Source: Styela clava
Taxonomy: Eukaryota; Chordata; Ascidiacea; Stolidobranchia; Styelidae
Assembly: GCF_964204865.1 (NCBI RefSeq)
Contig: NC_135250.1
Span: forward strand, 14,012,001-14,076,000
Length of the DNA stretch: 64,000 bases
Direction: 5' to 3'
Position numbers and translations under genes: made by a program. Numbering within the stretch: the first letter of the stretch is position 1; every line of letters starts with the position of its first letter. The notes under the pieces are model-generated. The model worked only from the letters and a program-made list of their open reading frames with translations, did no database searches and was not told where the DNA came from. Shown piece after piece: positions 36,691-50,060 of this stretch.

Positions 36691-38600
36691 CTGCATATCA
36701 CGTTACCAACCTTATCACATGAATCCGATGGGCGAAGTAAAAATGAATCGTAAGAGAATAGAAATTCCAACTCTGAAAGGCTATTACTTTTATTTATTCA
36801 AATATTTCTGTAATCTCTATGGGATTCGTTTTTTTGTGTGTTATGACGTCATCAAAATTAGCGCACCTTGTGGCGGCGATTCCGTGAACGCATATCAGCA
36901 GATATCGTGCTCAGCGAACGCCGGCGTATCTCGTGCTAAGCGAAAGTTGGAAGTTTTTTTATGGGGAACGGTAGACTGTGGGACCGGATTTGGTAATACA
37001 GAAGTGACTCGAATCAGGTTGAAACTGAATTATAAAAAATGAATCGTCGTCACAGAACTTGGAAACGATGGGACAGTCCCTGTACCATTAACTGTGACTC
37101 GGATCACTCGGTATTTTAATTCACGTTGAAACTGAATCAAGAAGAATGGATCATCGTCACCGGACGGGAAAAAGCTAGGACGGCCCCTGTACCGTTAAGT
37201 TACACCATATAATTTTGGGAGAATTGGTGATAAAATATTTCGTTTTGCCTTTCGTGTCCATGTATTTGAGCATGGCTTCCTTGTTCATGTTGGCATTTTT
37301 CTTCCTATCGTTGGGAAAAAAATCGCTTTTCTCTTTTATTACTGGACATATTGCTTTGAAATTTTTCACTGGGTGAAGATTGCATTTTTCACTAGAAGCT
37401 TAACTATTTCAAATATTTCTGCGAGCTCCATAGGATTCGTTCGTTTATTGTGTGCTATATAACGCCATCAAAATATGCGCACCTTGGGGCGGTTCCGTGA
37501 ACGCATATCAGCAGATATCGAGCTCAGCGAACGCCGGCGGATCTCGTGCTTAGCGAAAGTTGGAAGTTTTTTTTATGGGGAACCCAGAAAAGCTATGATA
37601 GTCCTTATACCGTTACCGTACCTCGATACAGATACTGATAAGTTACCGCATTTGGTTTATGGGAAATTAGTGATAAAATATTTGGTTTAGCCTTATGCGT
37701 CCACATATTTGAGCATAGCTCTCCTGTTATTATTACTAAGATATGTAATGTACGTAAATTTTTACGAATAAACCTCTTTTTTTATTTATTAGGATCGTTT
37801 TGAAATATGAGTATAAATATATATATGTTGTTCGTCTTTGCATTCTGGAATATGAAAACAAATGCAGCCCAATGTCACCATGTACAGTCAGTCCACTTCT
37901 GCCCATTGTCATTATCGATGCCCATGAAAAAGGCAAAGGCGTATCGAAAGTGATAAATAATTACGCGATTCCAAAAGCTGAAGTGAGTTTTTGAACACCA
38001 AAATCCAATATGAATATATAGCAACTTACAAGAACAAATATATTGATACATATAAAGGAGAGATTTTTGCAGACAGGACATCAAAGGCTACCTATCAACG
38101 GTTGAATAAATATTGACAAAGAGATTCGCAAAGAATAATATATATATATATATACATATTTATGTAACAATGATTATTACTACAACTATGTGCGTCACTG
38201 CAGCGGCGCTGTTGATTACTCAAAAATGAAACAAAATATGGCAAATGCATTGTCTCGACAGAAAATGATGAAAGGACCTATGTTGAAGTGAACTCTTAGT
38301 CTGTGGGTTCGACGTCCAGTCGTTGCCTTTTTCTTCTTGTTCACTTTTGACCATATTGTTGCTTTTGGATCATCAGCAAATTCCTATACCAGACCTCTGT
38401 ACTTGGTAAGCAAATTAAATATAATAATAGCAAGTGCACCCTTTAATGACCCACAATATATCTGAATTACTCTCAAAATAACGCTCTTCTAAGAGGGAAT
38501 GATTGGGGAGGTTGAATAGAATTGAAACCATTGATTCAAATTAATAAGTTACAAAACTATAAATCTCTTCAATACGTTTTGATAATGTTTATTCCCTCTA
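36690..38600 (+). repeat. Repeat block A of a local duplication
   Basis: Shares many segments in the same order with block B at about 41150-43350. Examples: the AATGGATCATCGTCAC region (37120-37200 versus 41280), CACATATTTGAGCATAG (about 37700 versus 41423), AATATGAAAACAAATGCAGCC (about 37850 versus 41560), TTGAAGTGAACTCTT (38284 versus 41941), and CCATTGATTCAAATTAATAA (about 38528 versus 43305). Inside block A, a segment around GTGAACGCATATCAGCAGAT is itself present twice (about 36885 and 37496). No coding capacity was recognised. Confidence 0.75.
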
Positions 38601-39553
38601 TCTTTTTCGCAAACTCAACACATGCCCGGTACCACGACAATACACTAGAATATTCTACCACGCGGAAAATTTGTAATGTTTATAATGAGCGACAAAAATA
38701 CATACATTATATATTGAATTGAAATCGCATTTATTTTTCCGCGAGATCAATTGAAAAATATTTCAACAAGTAGGGCAATTTCTTCACTTCTAGCTTTCAT
38801 TTATTGTTATCAAAAATTTATTTTAAATTCAACACATTATTCAATATACCCGAGCGTGTCTTGCCTGGGATTAATTTTTTGCGATAGTTCTGAAACTTTA
38901 TTTATGATGCAAAAAGTATTTTACGAAATACGAAATCTCTGTTATGATACCGAAGTGAATTTCATGGAAGCAGTTGATGGCGCCACTATAATTGACCACG
39001 TTGTTTAAAATTCAAACCAATCATCATATTATGACGTAACAGATTTTCAAATATTATATGCCGTCCACCTCACCGAATTTCCGGGTTGGAATAATACAGC
39101 TCCCGGGTCTATATTATAGTGGGTACTATTGGAAACGTTTTGTAACATCACAATATCTACAGTACAATTTATGGAAGTAGAAGCACATCAGGTCGGAATC
39201 AATCGCGATTTACTCGGTTTCAATTTGTATACAATGGGTAGGTGTAGTTTTGCCAACCCCGCATAGTCTGATTGCGAACCAAATGGATTGTCTCACCAAT
39301 CCTTTTATTAAGACGGCAAGCAAAATAAAAGTCCAAAACTTCCTTAATCATCGATAACAGAACGCATCGCATACATAACCGTTTAATTATTGCTAGAATG
39401 CTTCGGAAGTACCTCTGATATTCGGGGTTTTCGAAAATCCAATTCTTCTCATGCCATGTATTTAATACTTATTATCGTATACTTCCAGGATTCCCCATAA
39501 AAACCAATGAATTAATTTTGTAAAAGTTTCGTAATTTTATTATTGAAATACAA

Positions 39554-39584
<31 letters not shown>

Positions 39585-39991
39585 ACATAACAACTCAAAA
39601 GATCGATCCAGATTCTGTTACTTGAAATTCATTGTATTGTCATCTGAAAGAAGAAAAAAACACCAATCTCGTATTTAATGAAGACAAAAATGTCGTTGAA
39701 GCAAATCTATATGACGAAATAACAAAAATATATTTTACTTCTGTATTATCAGATTTTGGGAAGATATATTTATTGCGATTTTGTCGTTATTTTGAATGAT
39801 GTAAATCGAGATGGCCAAATTCACAACACTACATTAACTTAAGCTAATTTGTTATTTCGCTTTCAAAACACGGTGTCATAAACTGAAACTTATACACGAT
39901 GTCATAGACAAGTGTGCACTTCGTAAGACCTACTGGTCATGATGGTGCAATGCCACATGAAACCAGCGGTTTAAAAATGGGCTCTATATCC
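38601..39991. other. Non-coding spacer with (TA)n microsatellite
   Basis: No supportable gene. A (TA)n run of about 28 bases lies near 39553-39580. Confidence 0.4.
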
Positions 39992-40188
39992 CAGTGTTAG
40001 GTATAAGTTCCTGAACCCCGAGTCACAAGTAATATCAAGGCAAAAATTATTATTCAATCACTGAGTTGAGTCTCACAGATGGTTACTTAAGTCCGAGTCG
40101 TTTCATTTAGATAACCCGAGTCAATTTTAATTTTGATAATTGATGACTCGATTCCATTCGAGTCGATGACTCGGGTATCCCGGCACTG
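39992..40188 (+). mobile_element. hAT-like miniature element, 197 bp
   Basis: Starts CAGTGTTAGGTATAAG and ends GGGTATCCCGGCACTG. The 8-mers CTATATCC (39984-39991) and TTATATCC (40189-40196) flank it, 7/8 identical. Inside are several CGAGTC/GACTCG motifs. Confidence 0.75.
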
Positions 40189-40196
40189 TTATATCC

Positions 40197-41149
40197 CAGA
40201 TATTTACAGTCTTTTTCTATTATGTACATGTACTGTACTCGTATGACGATTCATTTATTATAGCTTGAAAAAAATATAAGTAGATGACAATTTGGCTTCA
40301 AATTCGTATAGGTGGGGCAAGCCTGTTTTACTTCTTGTTGACTTTTTGCTGACACGATGAGCGGGCAAAATTTCTGACGGTTATTAATATTTTTCCTCTC
40401 CGATTAAGATCTTTTAACCCTAGAGCACGAAAAAAAATTTGTTTATTTTTATTCCAACTTTTGTCAAATTCGAATCACAGTAACATCAGCTCTAATCTGT
40501 ATCGTATTTATTTCTTTTTGTTAAATATACCTATTCATTGTAAATTTTTAGAAAACAGTTGTCTTTGTGTTTTTCTAATTTACCAAACTTTTCCGAACAA
40601 TTTCAATTTTAAAACGCTTAAATTATATTTTCATCTTAAATCTAACCTAATTTTAGATTCGAGCTTCTATTGGTTATCGGTATGAGGGCTATATGTTAAC
40701 GCTGCAGTTTTATGATCTCAAGGTTTGAGATCAGGCGATGAGGCCACCACTTCACGCAAACACTATATTGTTTTCTTACCTTGAAATCATTATTAGAGAG
40801 TGACTTTGTCTTTTTCCCTTTTCTCTAAAATAATAAATATATACTTTGGGGTGATGCATCCCTTACACTACATTCAAGCCTATTTGCCACATAAAAGAAT
40901 CGAGTAGAAACAATTTCTAACAAAACGTTGTTGAATCAAAATGCTGTAAAAAGACGAAGCCGATTATTTTCGAGCAAGATCAAACGGTGCACCGTTTCAA
41001 TAGTAAAGTAAGATATGAATAAAACAAACCTTGCTTTTACGTGACTTCGGTCGAGCTCTTGCATGATCTTGTAGGCTGGGTAGATTACAATTTATCTCGT
41101 TTACATCACTTCTTTTAACGTCAAATGAAGTCAAAATGCAATTGCTGGT
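40197..41149. other. Non-coding spacer
   Basis: AT-rich, nothing recognisable on either strand. Confidence 0.35.
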
Positions 41150-43350
41150 ATGTCTGTATTCTCCTAAGTTACCGCATATGATTTTGGGATGTTTTTTATG
41201 AGGAATGGCAGTCTGCTGTACCTGAACTGGTAGTACAGAAGTCACTTGATATTTCAATTTACTTTGAAACTGAATTATGAAGAATGGATCATCGTCACAG
41301 GATCTGGAAAAGAGTGACAGTCCATGGACTATCACGGTACTCCAATACAGGTATTGAATATTTACCGCGTATGATTTTCGGGGAATTGTTGATAAAATAT
41401 TTCGTTATCCTTACGTGCCCACATATTTGAGCATAGGTCTCTTGTTATCATTACAAAATATATATAAATCTTAATATACGTAAATCTTTACAAAAAAAAA
41501 TCACGTTGATTTATTAGTATCGTTTTGGAATATGAGTATTTCTCAATATGAAATCTGTAATATGAAAACAAATGCAGCCACATGTCACCAATTACAGTCC
41601 ACTTTTGCCCATTGTAATTATCGATGATCAGAGGAAGGGCAAATGAGTATCAAAAGTGACAAATAATTACGAAGATGAATAGGCATATATAGCTACTTAC
41701 AATAACAAAAATATATAAATGGTGAGATTTTTGCAGACAGGGCATCAAAGGTTATCTACCTATGAACAATTGAATAAATATTGACAAAGAGATTTGCAGA
41801 GATTAATATATACATATTTATGAAGCAAAGATTTTTACTACAACCGTGTGCGTCACTGCAGCGGTGCTGTTGATTACCCAAAAATAAAATAAAATATGGC
41901 AAACGCAATGTCTCTATAAAAAATGATCAAAGAATCTATGTTGAAGTGAACTCTTGTCTGTGGGATCGACGTCCAGTTGCCCCTTTTCTTCTTGTTCACT
42001 TTTGTTCATATTGTTGCCTTTGGAACAGACCTCTGAACTTGGTAAACAAATCAATTATAGTAATGGGTAGCAAACCCCATAAATAAATATAAATATCCAC
42101 AATATAGAGTCTGATCGTAAATATATACCACTACGGTCTGATCTACTATCAAAACAAGAGAGCAAGGCTCAAATATATGGACACGCAGAACAATTCCCCA
42201 AAAATCATGTGCGGTGAGTACCAGTACCTGTATCGGGGACCGGGGTACCGTGACGATACAGTGACTGTCATAGATATTTTAGGTCATGTGACAATGATCC
42301 ATTCTTCTTGATTATATTGAAACATTAATAGAAATATCTCGTGATATGAGTCAACTATGTACCGTATTACCGGATCAGGTACCGAACCACAGTCAAAGCT
42401 TTCACATAAAAACGTTACTAAATAACATGCGTCAACTTAACACCACCTGAATCGGGTTACAAATTTTGTTACAGTGACTGTCATAGCCGTTTAGGGCTGA
42501 TGGACGATTCGACCACACAAATAACTCACCAGGTCTATCTGTAGTCGAGTTGTCTCTGGTGAGTTGTCAGTGTGTAGTCGAGTTGTCTGCCTCCCATTTC
42601 ACATGTCCCGTGACTCCATTATTTGAACAAAATTTAAAAAACAAGCCCCGCTTTTACCAGACAGCTACGAGTTAGTTCAGTGCCACCGCGCTGTGTTACG
42701 GTACCGAAACTGCCCTATCTTTAGAAGTTCCTATATTGTGACAGCGTGAATTGAAATTGCAAGATGGTTCGACTCAGAACTGTAGTAACACCATAGATCC
42801 GAGTCACTACTGTAATTTAATAGAATAACACCAAGTACGGCACTATTCGTCATTCACCATTCCTCAAATCTTAGCAAAGCAAGGATTCCATTACGAACCA
42901 CCGACGTTCGATGGCACGCGATCAGAAGAACAGAAGCGTCCGCAGAACGTTCGGTGACGTCATAGCAAACAAAAACAAATCTCACAGAGCCAACAGAAAT
43001 ATTTGAAATAAATAAAAGTAACAGCCTTCTGGAGAAAAATTTCATCTTTAACCACTAAAAATCTCAAAGCAATTGGTCCTGTAATCAAAGAGAAAAGCGA
43101 CTTTTTAGATTTTCCACTAAGTGTCCAAAAAGTGTCAAAGAACATGAACAACAACAACAACATAATATTGAAACGATCGTTATGTCCACTACCGTGTCCA
43201 ACAAAAACAACAACATAATATTGAAACGATCTATAGGTCCACTGCGTGTCCAATAAGGATCTTCTAAGTGAGCATGGTTGTGAATGTTACGAAGAATTCA
43301 AACCATTGATTCAAATTAATAACTTACAAAACTATAAATCTCTCCATTAC
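41150..43350 (+). repeat. Repeat block B of the local duplication, with about 1.2 kb of extra sequence
   Basis: Collinear with block A up to about 42060 and again from about 43260. The sequence between, about 42080-43255, has no counterpart at the same place in A. It contains an inverted copy of a family segment (about 42160-42320, minus), another inverted segment (about 42930-43130) related to 37309-37450 and 50840-51040, and short tandem units. Confidence 0.7.
43155..43257 (+). repeat. Two-unit tandem repeat, about 52 bp per unit
   Basis: ACAACAACATAATATTGAAA occurs at about 43155 and 43208. Each copy is followed by CGATC, a short variable part, and GTCCACT..CGTGTCCAA. Confidence 0.8.
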
Positions 43351-46300
43351 GTTTTGATATATAACTGTTTTGCTCGACTCTTGGTCTGTCAGAACAGAGT
43401 CGGTGATGAAAATTCACTCACCCGGATAGTAATGTTAATTCTCCCGGTATCGCAACAATATAATGGACTATTCGACCACATGGAAAATAAATTCATCAAG
43501 ATGACTGGGTAAGATGACAGCCATATTATTTTAACGCGCTACAACTTGAGTGCAAACGTAACTTTTTCAATCGACAATGACTAAAACATATGTATGAAAG
43601 TTTAATGTTAGTGTGTCACTTAGCTCATTTCGCATGAATATTGATTAAATAATGCATTTAATATAAGTTATTGAATTTTTGGCGTCACAATTATCAATAT
43701 CCTCAGTTATTTTTATTATAGTCTTAGTTTGTTCATTTATATTTTCAACTTGTTTTGTGTTTTGAAAAATAAAGAAATTTGAGAAGATGTGCAAATTCCA
43801 AAAAAAGTAATTTATATAGTAATAGCTTGGTAAAATGAAAATGATAAAAGTTGACACAAAAGTTGAAGTAGAATAGAATATTCATTATTATTAGGAAAAA
43901 TGGTAAATTCAATCAAACAAAAGAAAAATTACTGATTTTCAAAAACTGAATCCTTCCGCACTGATTGTATTTGTAACAAAAATCTAGTTGATGTTAAAAC
44001 TCTAACCAAAATACTAAACATGTTAATAATTTTGCGTGTATTCCTATTTACACGTACGAGTCTGTAAACACGGAAATTTTTCAACAATTCAACAATACGG
44101 CTTTTCTCGTGAATTTTACACAGCCCGGTTGCGTTCTATAAACACCTGTAATATATATACATGTGTTTAAAGAATTTATATTTATATATTACATATATAT
44201 TTATAGATCTGACACTACAAATCGAGATTGATTTGTATCACTACATTAAGATTGATTAATTAGGATCCGTTTCCAGCGACGTTGACACAAATACGTCACA
44301 AATTTGAAAATTGTTTATTTATTGACATCACCATTCAAAATAAAACTGAATCGTTTTAAAAATAACAGTGTATGTTAAAATTCTCATGAAATAAAAACAA
44401 AGATCACGTTCCAATAATACCAGATATATAATACCATTATCAAAATAATAAAACTGACAGTTTTTGGATAATGACGACAACGGAAACTTCTTCTTGCGAT
44501 AAAAATCTAAATATTTTCAATCAATAACTTGAAAATTGGTCTTTGAAATTAGCATCGTAAAAATGAGTTTTCCGATACTAATGCATTTACCAAGACATCT
44601 TATTAGTCCTCAAGTCGGATGTTCACTTTTGAAAAGAATAATAACTTTTCTTTCAAAGTCTAAAATCTGTTTCCTGCCTTCTTCCATGATGTTGGTTTCA
44701 AAATAGAAATCAAATAGAACCTTATAGGTATAAATGTTTCCTTCGTCCCTAAAAGATTCTCCCTATACTTTATCATTGCAAAATTTTCAACGCTGATTTT
44801 ATGAGTGTTTTAGAGAGTTGGCGCTGTGTGTTCAAAACTATCATTTTTATCCAAACACAATCAAAAACTAACAATAACACGCAAAACTACCAAAAAGAGG
44901 CAATGTTCACAACGCGCTTGAATATCTATCTGAGCGAAAGAAGTGTCTGAGCGACGGCATAAATTCCAATTGTTACGTCATTGTTAACTTATTGTTAATT
45001 TGTTATTGTTACGGAATTAAACAAGAAAATCATGCTCGGGGATACATTCATCAACCTAAAACAACCTAGTGTCCTAAAACCTAAAAGAAACGAAAACGTA
45101 TCGAAAAAGAAATGATTTTAAATGTATTTTATTCGTGATCTCATCTGACCTTCAAAATTCATACCTAATAGTTTGACTATATCTTAAGCAATGAGAGGCC
45201 ATTACATTCGAAAAATACAATACTTTATTTGAAAATAATTCAGCCCAGTACTACATGCAGGTAAGCTGTGAACAAGTCAAAACTCTAACGTTTTGAAAAT
45301 ACTGCAAAATGAACACACACATTTTTACTCAAATTACATTGATGTTTAATTGTTTAAAGCACTAAAGTTGAAATATGATAGATATGACTATTCGTTTTCA
45401 TTTCACAGATTTCCGAAAAAAAAGATACTACCGTAGTATGTGTACTAGATTAGGGTTAGGCCGTAATTTTTTCCGGTTTTCCTCATTCTAGTTCTATTAC
45501 GAGTTTGGGGACAATCTGTGTTAGCCGATGGAATAGATGGAAAATTTAATCAAAAAATATAAAAGTTACCTACCGTTCTGAAACTGAAGTTTTTTGGATT
45601 GATATTAAACCAATATTCTGATTTGTGAAGGAATCATGATTTGCGACGATCAGTATATATATATACCAGTTCATCGATAAAACATAGAGCAATTTATATC
45701 AAAACGATAAATTTTTTGACAACGTAAAAGTACGCTTCTACAGGCACATGAAGTGTTTTTTTTTTTTGTTGTATATTACAGGATATAGATGCGTGCTACG
45801 AAGAAAACCATATCCTTGAAATTGACTGTCTAATTTTTCTACCTTTGCGATGTATTGCATACAACTTTTCATTTGCTTTACATTTTGCATTACAACAGCT
45901 TAATTTTAGCAGAATCACGTTTAAAAAAATTTTGGTTGCCCTGTTTATTTCAAACTAGTATTTTTCAATCATTTGTGGTATTTACATAGTTTCACATTTG
46001 TTTAACGATCGATTAGTTTAGGACTTAGTTATTAGTTTAGGACTTCGACATTTCAGTACGAAATTGACACAGATAATATACCAATTCAAAATCTTTATTT
46101 AATCATTTAGAATGAAACCGATTTATTTTGATAGTATTGATAGAAAATCTGCAAGATAAAAACCTCTTGAAAATTATAAACTGATCATATTCTAAAAATA
46201 ACATATTATAACATAATCAAAATATAAACGACCAACTTAAATATGTTTTCAAGAATATTAGCTCTAATTGTTGTAAGTTGGCATTGTTCAAATTAAAAAA

Positions 46301-47589
46301 GTTAATCTCAATTGTATAGAAAAAAAAAAACATGTTTATCATGTTGATAAGGAGTTATCAATTATGTGCTTAACACCATATATAAAATGTCATATAGGAA
46401 AAATGAATATTTTTCAACTTTAATAATATCGGGTGTCCTCAGCAAAAAACTTGGTACAGTCAATTAATGCCATTATCACACGTGGACAACCTTATAATGA
46501 TAAAATCATTCAAATATCTTCGTCCCCTACGAAATGGTAGATTCTATTCATCTATGTCGTATGCATGGTCACGACAAACTGACTAATAGTCTTTGAGGTT
46601 AAAAATCACCGATTGCTCATTCAACTAATTTAACATCAGTACCGAGCTGAGAACCGGGTTTGCCATGAATATTGACGTTATATTCTGACGACGCATTACA
46701 AGGCCGAAATATATACATACAAGTTGGAGTTCAGTTTAGTTTCAAGTCCCATAAGACTGAAGAATACAAAATTAATAGTATTTCATAAAGACTTATTCCA
46801 TCTTTAAGAGACAAAAGTTTGAAACCAATTGTTTTAGTAGTATATCTCCGGTAACCTGTTCGAGAAATATGCTATGCAACATAATCCACGTATTAACATG
46901 CTTCTGTATTTCATACATTTGAATAATTTGTCGACTGTTGACAGCGGCGAATATTTTGCAGGAGGCATCTGTCTGTACATGCTTTTCATCCTGATGACAG
47001 AATTACATCTAACTCACATGGAAACTGACATGACATGTAGACTGCCTGTAAAATATGTCAGATTAGCCTTTTTTTGTGATTGCGTTTGGCAACAAATTTA
47101 ACAAAATATACAATGATGTTTTTTTTTATTCAGGATACCCTAATATTTAAAGATATTATTATGTCTTATGAAAGCATCCATACATGTTATGTTTATGAAA
47201 TGCTGTTGATCATATCTTTGCAACGACGACAATTCATTTGGATACAATATATGGCATATGCGATAATGCCGAAAAGTCCGGTTTGCTAAAAATGCCTGAA
47301 ACCGCACAATTGATTTTTTCTGAATGTGGAAGTGGAAAGTAACAAGCGTTGGCGTATATCGCGTATTGTAAAAATATTTATCATATCTACAATACTGACC
47401 AATAGTTTCATTACGGATAATAAATCATTGACTATTTTTGTAAATACATATCGAAGATAAGAAAAAACAGAAATTCCTATACATAGTAAGTCTGAAAGAG
47501 AAATTTAAAAATGAAATAAAAATTCCGTCTCCTACGATAGACATGCAATATATAGTAACATTAGAGTGGTTTCTAGAGATAAAATTTTC
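43351..47589. other. Gene-poor stretch upstream of the secreted-protein gene
   Basis: About 4.2 kb without a gene I can support. Holds a truncated Merlin-like MITE copy (about 45424-45540, minus orientation) and a short (TA)n run near 45655. Confidence 0.4.
45424..45540 (-). mobile_element. Truncated Merlin-like MITE fragment
   Basis: About 117 bp matching half of the 209-216-bp family (blocks CGTAGTATGTGTACTAG, TTAGGCCGTAATTTT, ATTACGAGTTTGGGGACA). The other end is missing. Confidence 0.7.
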
Positions 47590-47596
47590 TATATAA
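47590..47596 (+). promoter_or_regulatory. TATA-like box upstream of the secreted-protein gene
   Basis: TATATAA lies 64-70 bases before the ATG at 47660. Transcription would start near 47620 and give a 5' UTR of about 40 nt. Weak evidence in such AT-rich DNA. Confidence 0.35.
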
Positions 47597-47659
47597 TGTA
47601 GCACACTTTCAATACAAAGCCATTAGAGACCGATTACCAGAATATCGCATCAACTAAAG

Positions 47660-48594
47660 ATGAACCACATTAATCTTAAACCCTCGTTTTTTGCCTTGCT
47701 TTCTCTGATAGTGTTCGTCCAGATGTCGTTTTGTTCGCATTATAACAGACCAGATTATTGTATAAAAGCAGAAGTAAAATATCTAGCGAGTAAGATTCTA
47801 CATTCGGTTATTGAGATGGTGAGTTCTGAATCTAATCTATATTACGCATTCAAGGATATGGATACAAAAAGTAATGCGATATCTGTTATTTCAGAATTCA
47901 GGTTCCTATTTATCAACAAGGATAGACATTTTGAGGTCGATTGATAATTTATTTGAAGATGATGAAAATGAAGGAAATGTACAAATAAATCCAAACGTTT
48001 CTCGATTCAAAAAATTAATTGAGTTTGTCCAAGACGGTGTAGTATGATATATATTATATTATAAATATATAGTATTGATATATTCAAAACATTTGCATTA
48101 AATTCAACTTTATCATTTTAGAAATCAAATGTTGTTAGAAAATGCTTTTTTGGTGGAATGAATTTACTAGCTTTAGTAAATGAGGAAATTCTCAAAGAAT
48201 GCACAAAGGTAGTGTTTCTTTTTATTAATTATGACGAAAAATATTATATGATGTTTTAATATTGTTATTATAATAATTTAAAAGGATCGCCAGACCGGAA
48301 AGTGCTTTGTATCCTCACTTCGGCGTAGTAAGGTGAGTGTGTTTCATTATTTTTATTTTTGAAAAAAATATTTAAATGCACGATGAAATATTTTGCTTAT
48401 GTCACAAAATTTTCTTCCAGGATCGTAACACACAACGTCTTAGGAGCATAAGCGATTTAACCGATAAAAGAAGAACTTCTGCAAAAATTGAATTTTTTTC
48501 AGCTGAGTTGGAGAAAAATCCTATAACGATCTGCACTGCTTTCTTGAAAAGAGCTCGAAGAATTATCAATAGCATGCAAAGATGCGCAAAATAA
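47660..48594 (+). CDS. Secreted six-cysteine helix-rich protein, helical-cytokine-like gene layout (unrecognised family)
   Basis: I do not recognise the family. Five exons join in frame: 47660-47818, 47895-48041, 48122-48208, 48285-48332, 48421-48594, giving 204 residues. Residues 1-26 are a signal peptide with core FFALLSLIVFVQM. The mature part has six cysteines (34, 110, 129, 138, 185, 202), enough for three disulfides. Stretches look like amphipathic helices: about 36-52 (KAEVKYLASKILHSVIE), 90-128 (FKKLIEFVQDGV onward to LLALVNEEILKE) and 186-200 (TAFLKRARRIINSMQ), with a basic Arg/Lys-rich last third. All four introns are phase 0, which is characteristic of class I/II helical cytokine genes (IL-10 and IFN-lambda types also have five exons). 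Splice sites are canonical and each intron is short (76-88 nt). Cytokine identity is inference from architecture only; another secreted helical protein is possible. Confidence 0.75.
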
Positions 48595-48746
48595 TTGAAA
48601 CGGATATTTATGCAATTTTACCTATTATTTTTATTCATAAATCTATATTTTTAGACACTACTATAGTCGCCATTAAATATTTTTAATTTTTCGAAAAATT
48701 TACGCATTTGACTTAATGTCTTCAGCCTAAAATTTCTTTATTTAAA

Positions 48747-48752
48747 AATAAA
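48747..48752 (+). promoter_or_regulatory. Polyadenylation signal of the secreted-protein gene
   Basis: AATAAA about 150 nt after the stop. The intervening 3' UTR has ATTTA pentamers (near 48605 and 48739), which in cytokine mRNAs mark unstable transcripts, but they are also expected by chance here. Confidence 0.5.
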
Positions 48753-49972
48753 ATATGATTTTTTATTGTGTATGCATATTATATTTCAGTTTTATAATTG
48801 AATCACTTTTTATCATATTCAGCTCTTCATTCATTTTCATAACTATTTATTCAATTATTTATTTTTATTGTTTAGGATATTTGAATAATCTCAATATTTA
48901 TTTAAATTAGTTGTATAGTGATTGTATATTTTGTTTGCGCTGTTATTTTCTACCGACGACTAAATGATGATTTTGGAATTTTATGTATCGTATATATTGA
49001 AGTAGTATGGGGTATTTATAAATTGTGACTATGAACGGATCAACAAAAAATTATAGATTGTGCGTAATTGTATTTGAAGTAAAAATTAAAGATTTATATT
49101 AAACCATTGAAAGATGTGAAATACCCACATACAGTTTGTTTTGCACAAACTCTGGTCCAGACTTTTATCATAAAGTAGAAAAATCTTACAAAGTTAGTTT
49201 TGTTAAAAAAAATTTAAGCAAATTTATGTCTTTGAGATATTGATCTAGTTACTAGGTTTAGGTATATCACCAGTACCCCAGTTTTTTTTACTAGTTTTTT
49301 TTACAATTTTTTTACGAATCACATTACTGCATCATTTACCCAAAATAACATGGCGAAAACCAATATAGAAGCCTTATTGGCAAAAAACAGCAAGTAAATA
49401 TTCAAAATTATCCCCGATTACGTAGATGAGACGTGAGATACTAATACAAATACATGAGCTGATAACGCGTTTCTTGTGTAATAAAGCAAACATCAAAAAA
49501 TTACATTTTCTCATTTTATGGCGAATGGAATCTAAGAAGGGAATAAATGAAATTATTCAGAATATTGTGGTTGAAAATTTTGCTTGTTATAATTCATAGA
49601 AACAACATCATGAACAAAAAGTTCAAAGCAGTCCCGTGCAGAGTCATCTGCCGCAATGCAGATAGTAATAATAAACAATTACTGAACTTAAATGCGCAAC
49701 AAAATTGACTATGTAACTTTAAAATTTCTAAAAGTACAATCTTGGTGTTCATGTTAAAGCTTTTTAATGCAACTTTGAGTTTTTACGAAGCAAAATAAAT
49801 ATTACAGTTTGTAAACACAACGTGTGAAAACCTGCCCGTTTATTGGTTGATGATAAAGTCCGACAAATGTATCGATTGGAATTGGTGACGGCAGCAATAA
49901 TGATGATATTCATGTTAGTTCTTACTTATCGATCTTAAAGTCGGTAAGTATGTTGATAGGTATTTGTTTGTT
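48753..49972. other. AT-rich non-coding spacer
   Basis: Nothing recognisable; several ATTTATTTA-like stretches near 48842-48905. Confidence 0.35.
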
Positions 49973-50060
49973 TGTTTGTTTGTTTGTTTGTTTGTTTGTT
50001 TGTTTGTTTGTTTGTTTGTTTGTTTGTTTGTTTGTTTGTTTGTTTGTTTGTCTGTCTGTT
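49973..50060 (+). repeat. (TTTG)n microsatellite with TCTG end
   Basis: About 20 uninterrupted TTTG units pass into TCTGTCTG. It is followed by a unique-looking flank (ATGCACGCGATATCTCACGA) that may belong to a mobile element with this microsatellite at its edge. It creates spurious Cys-Leu-Phe-Val and Lys-Gln-Thr-Asn repeat frames on the two strands. Confidence 0.95.
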
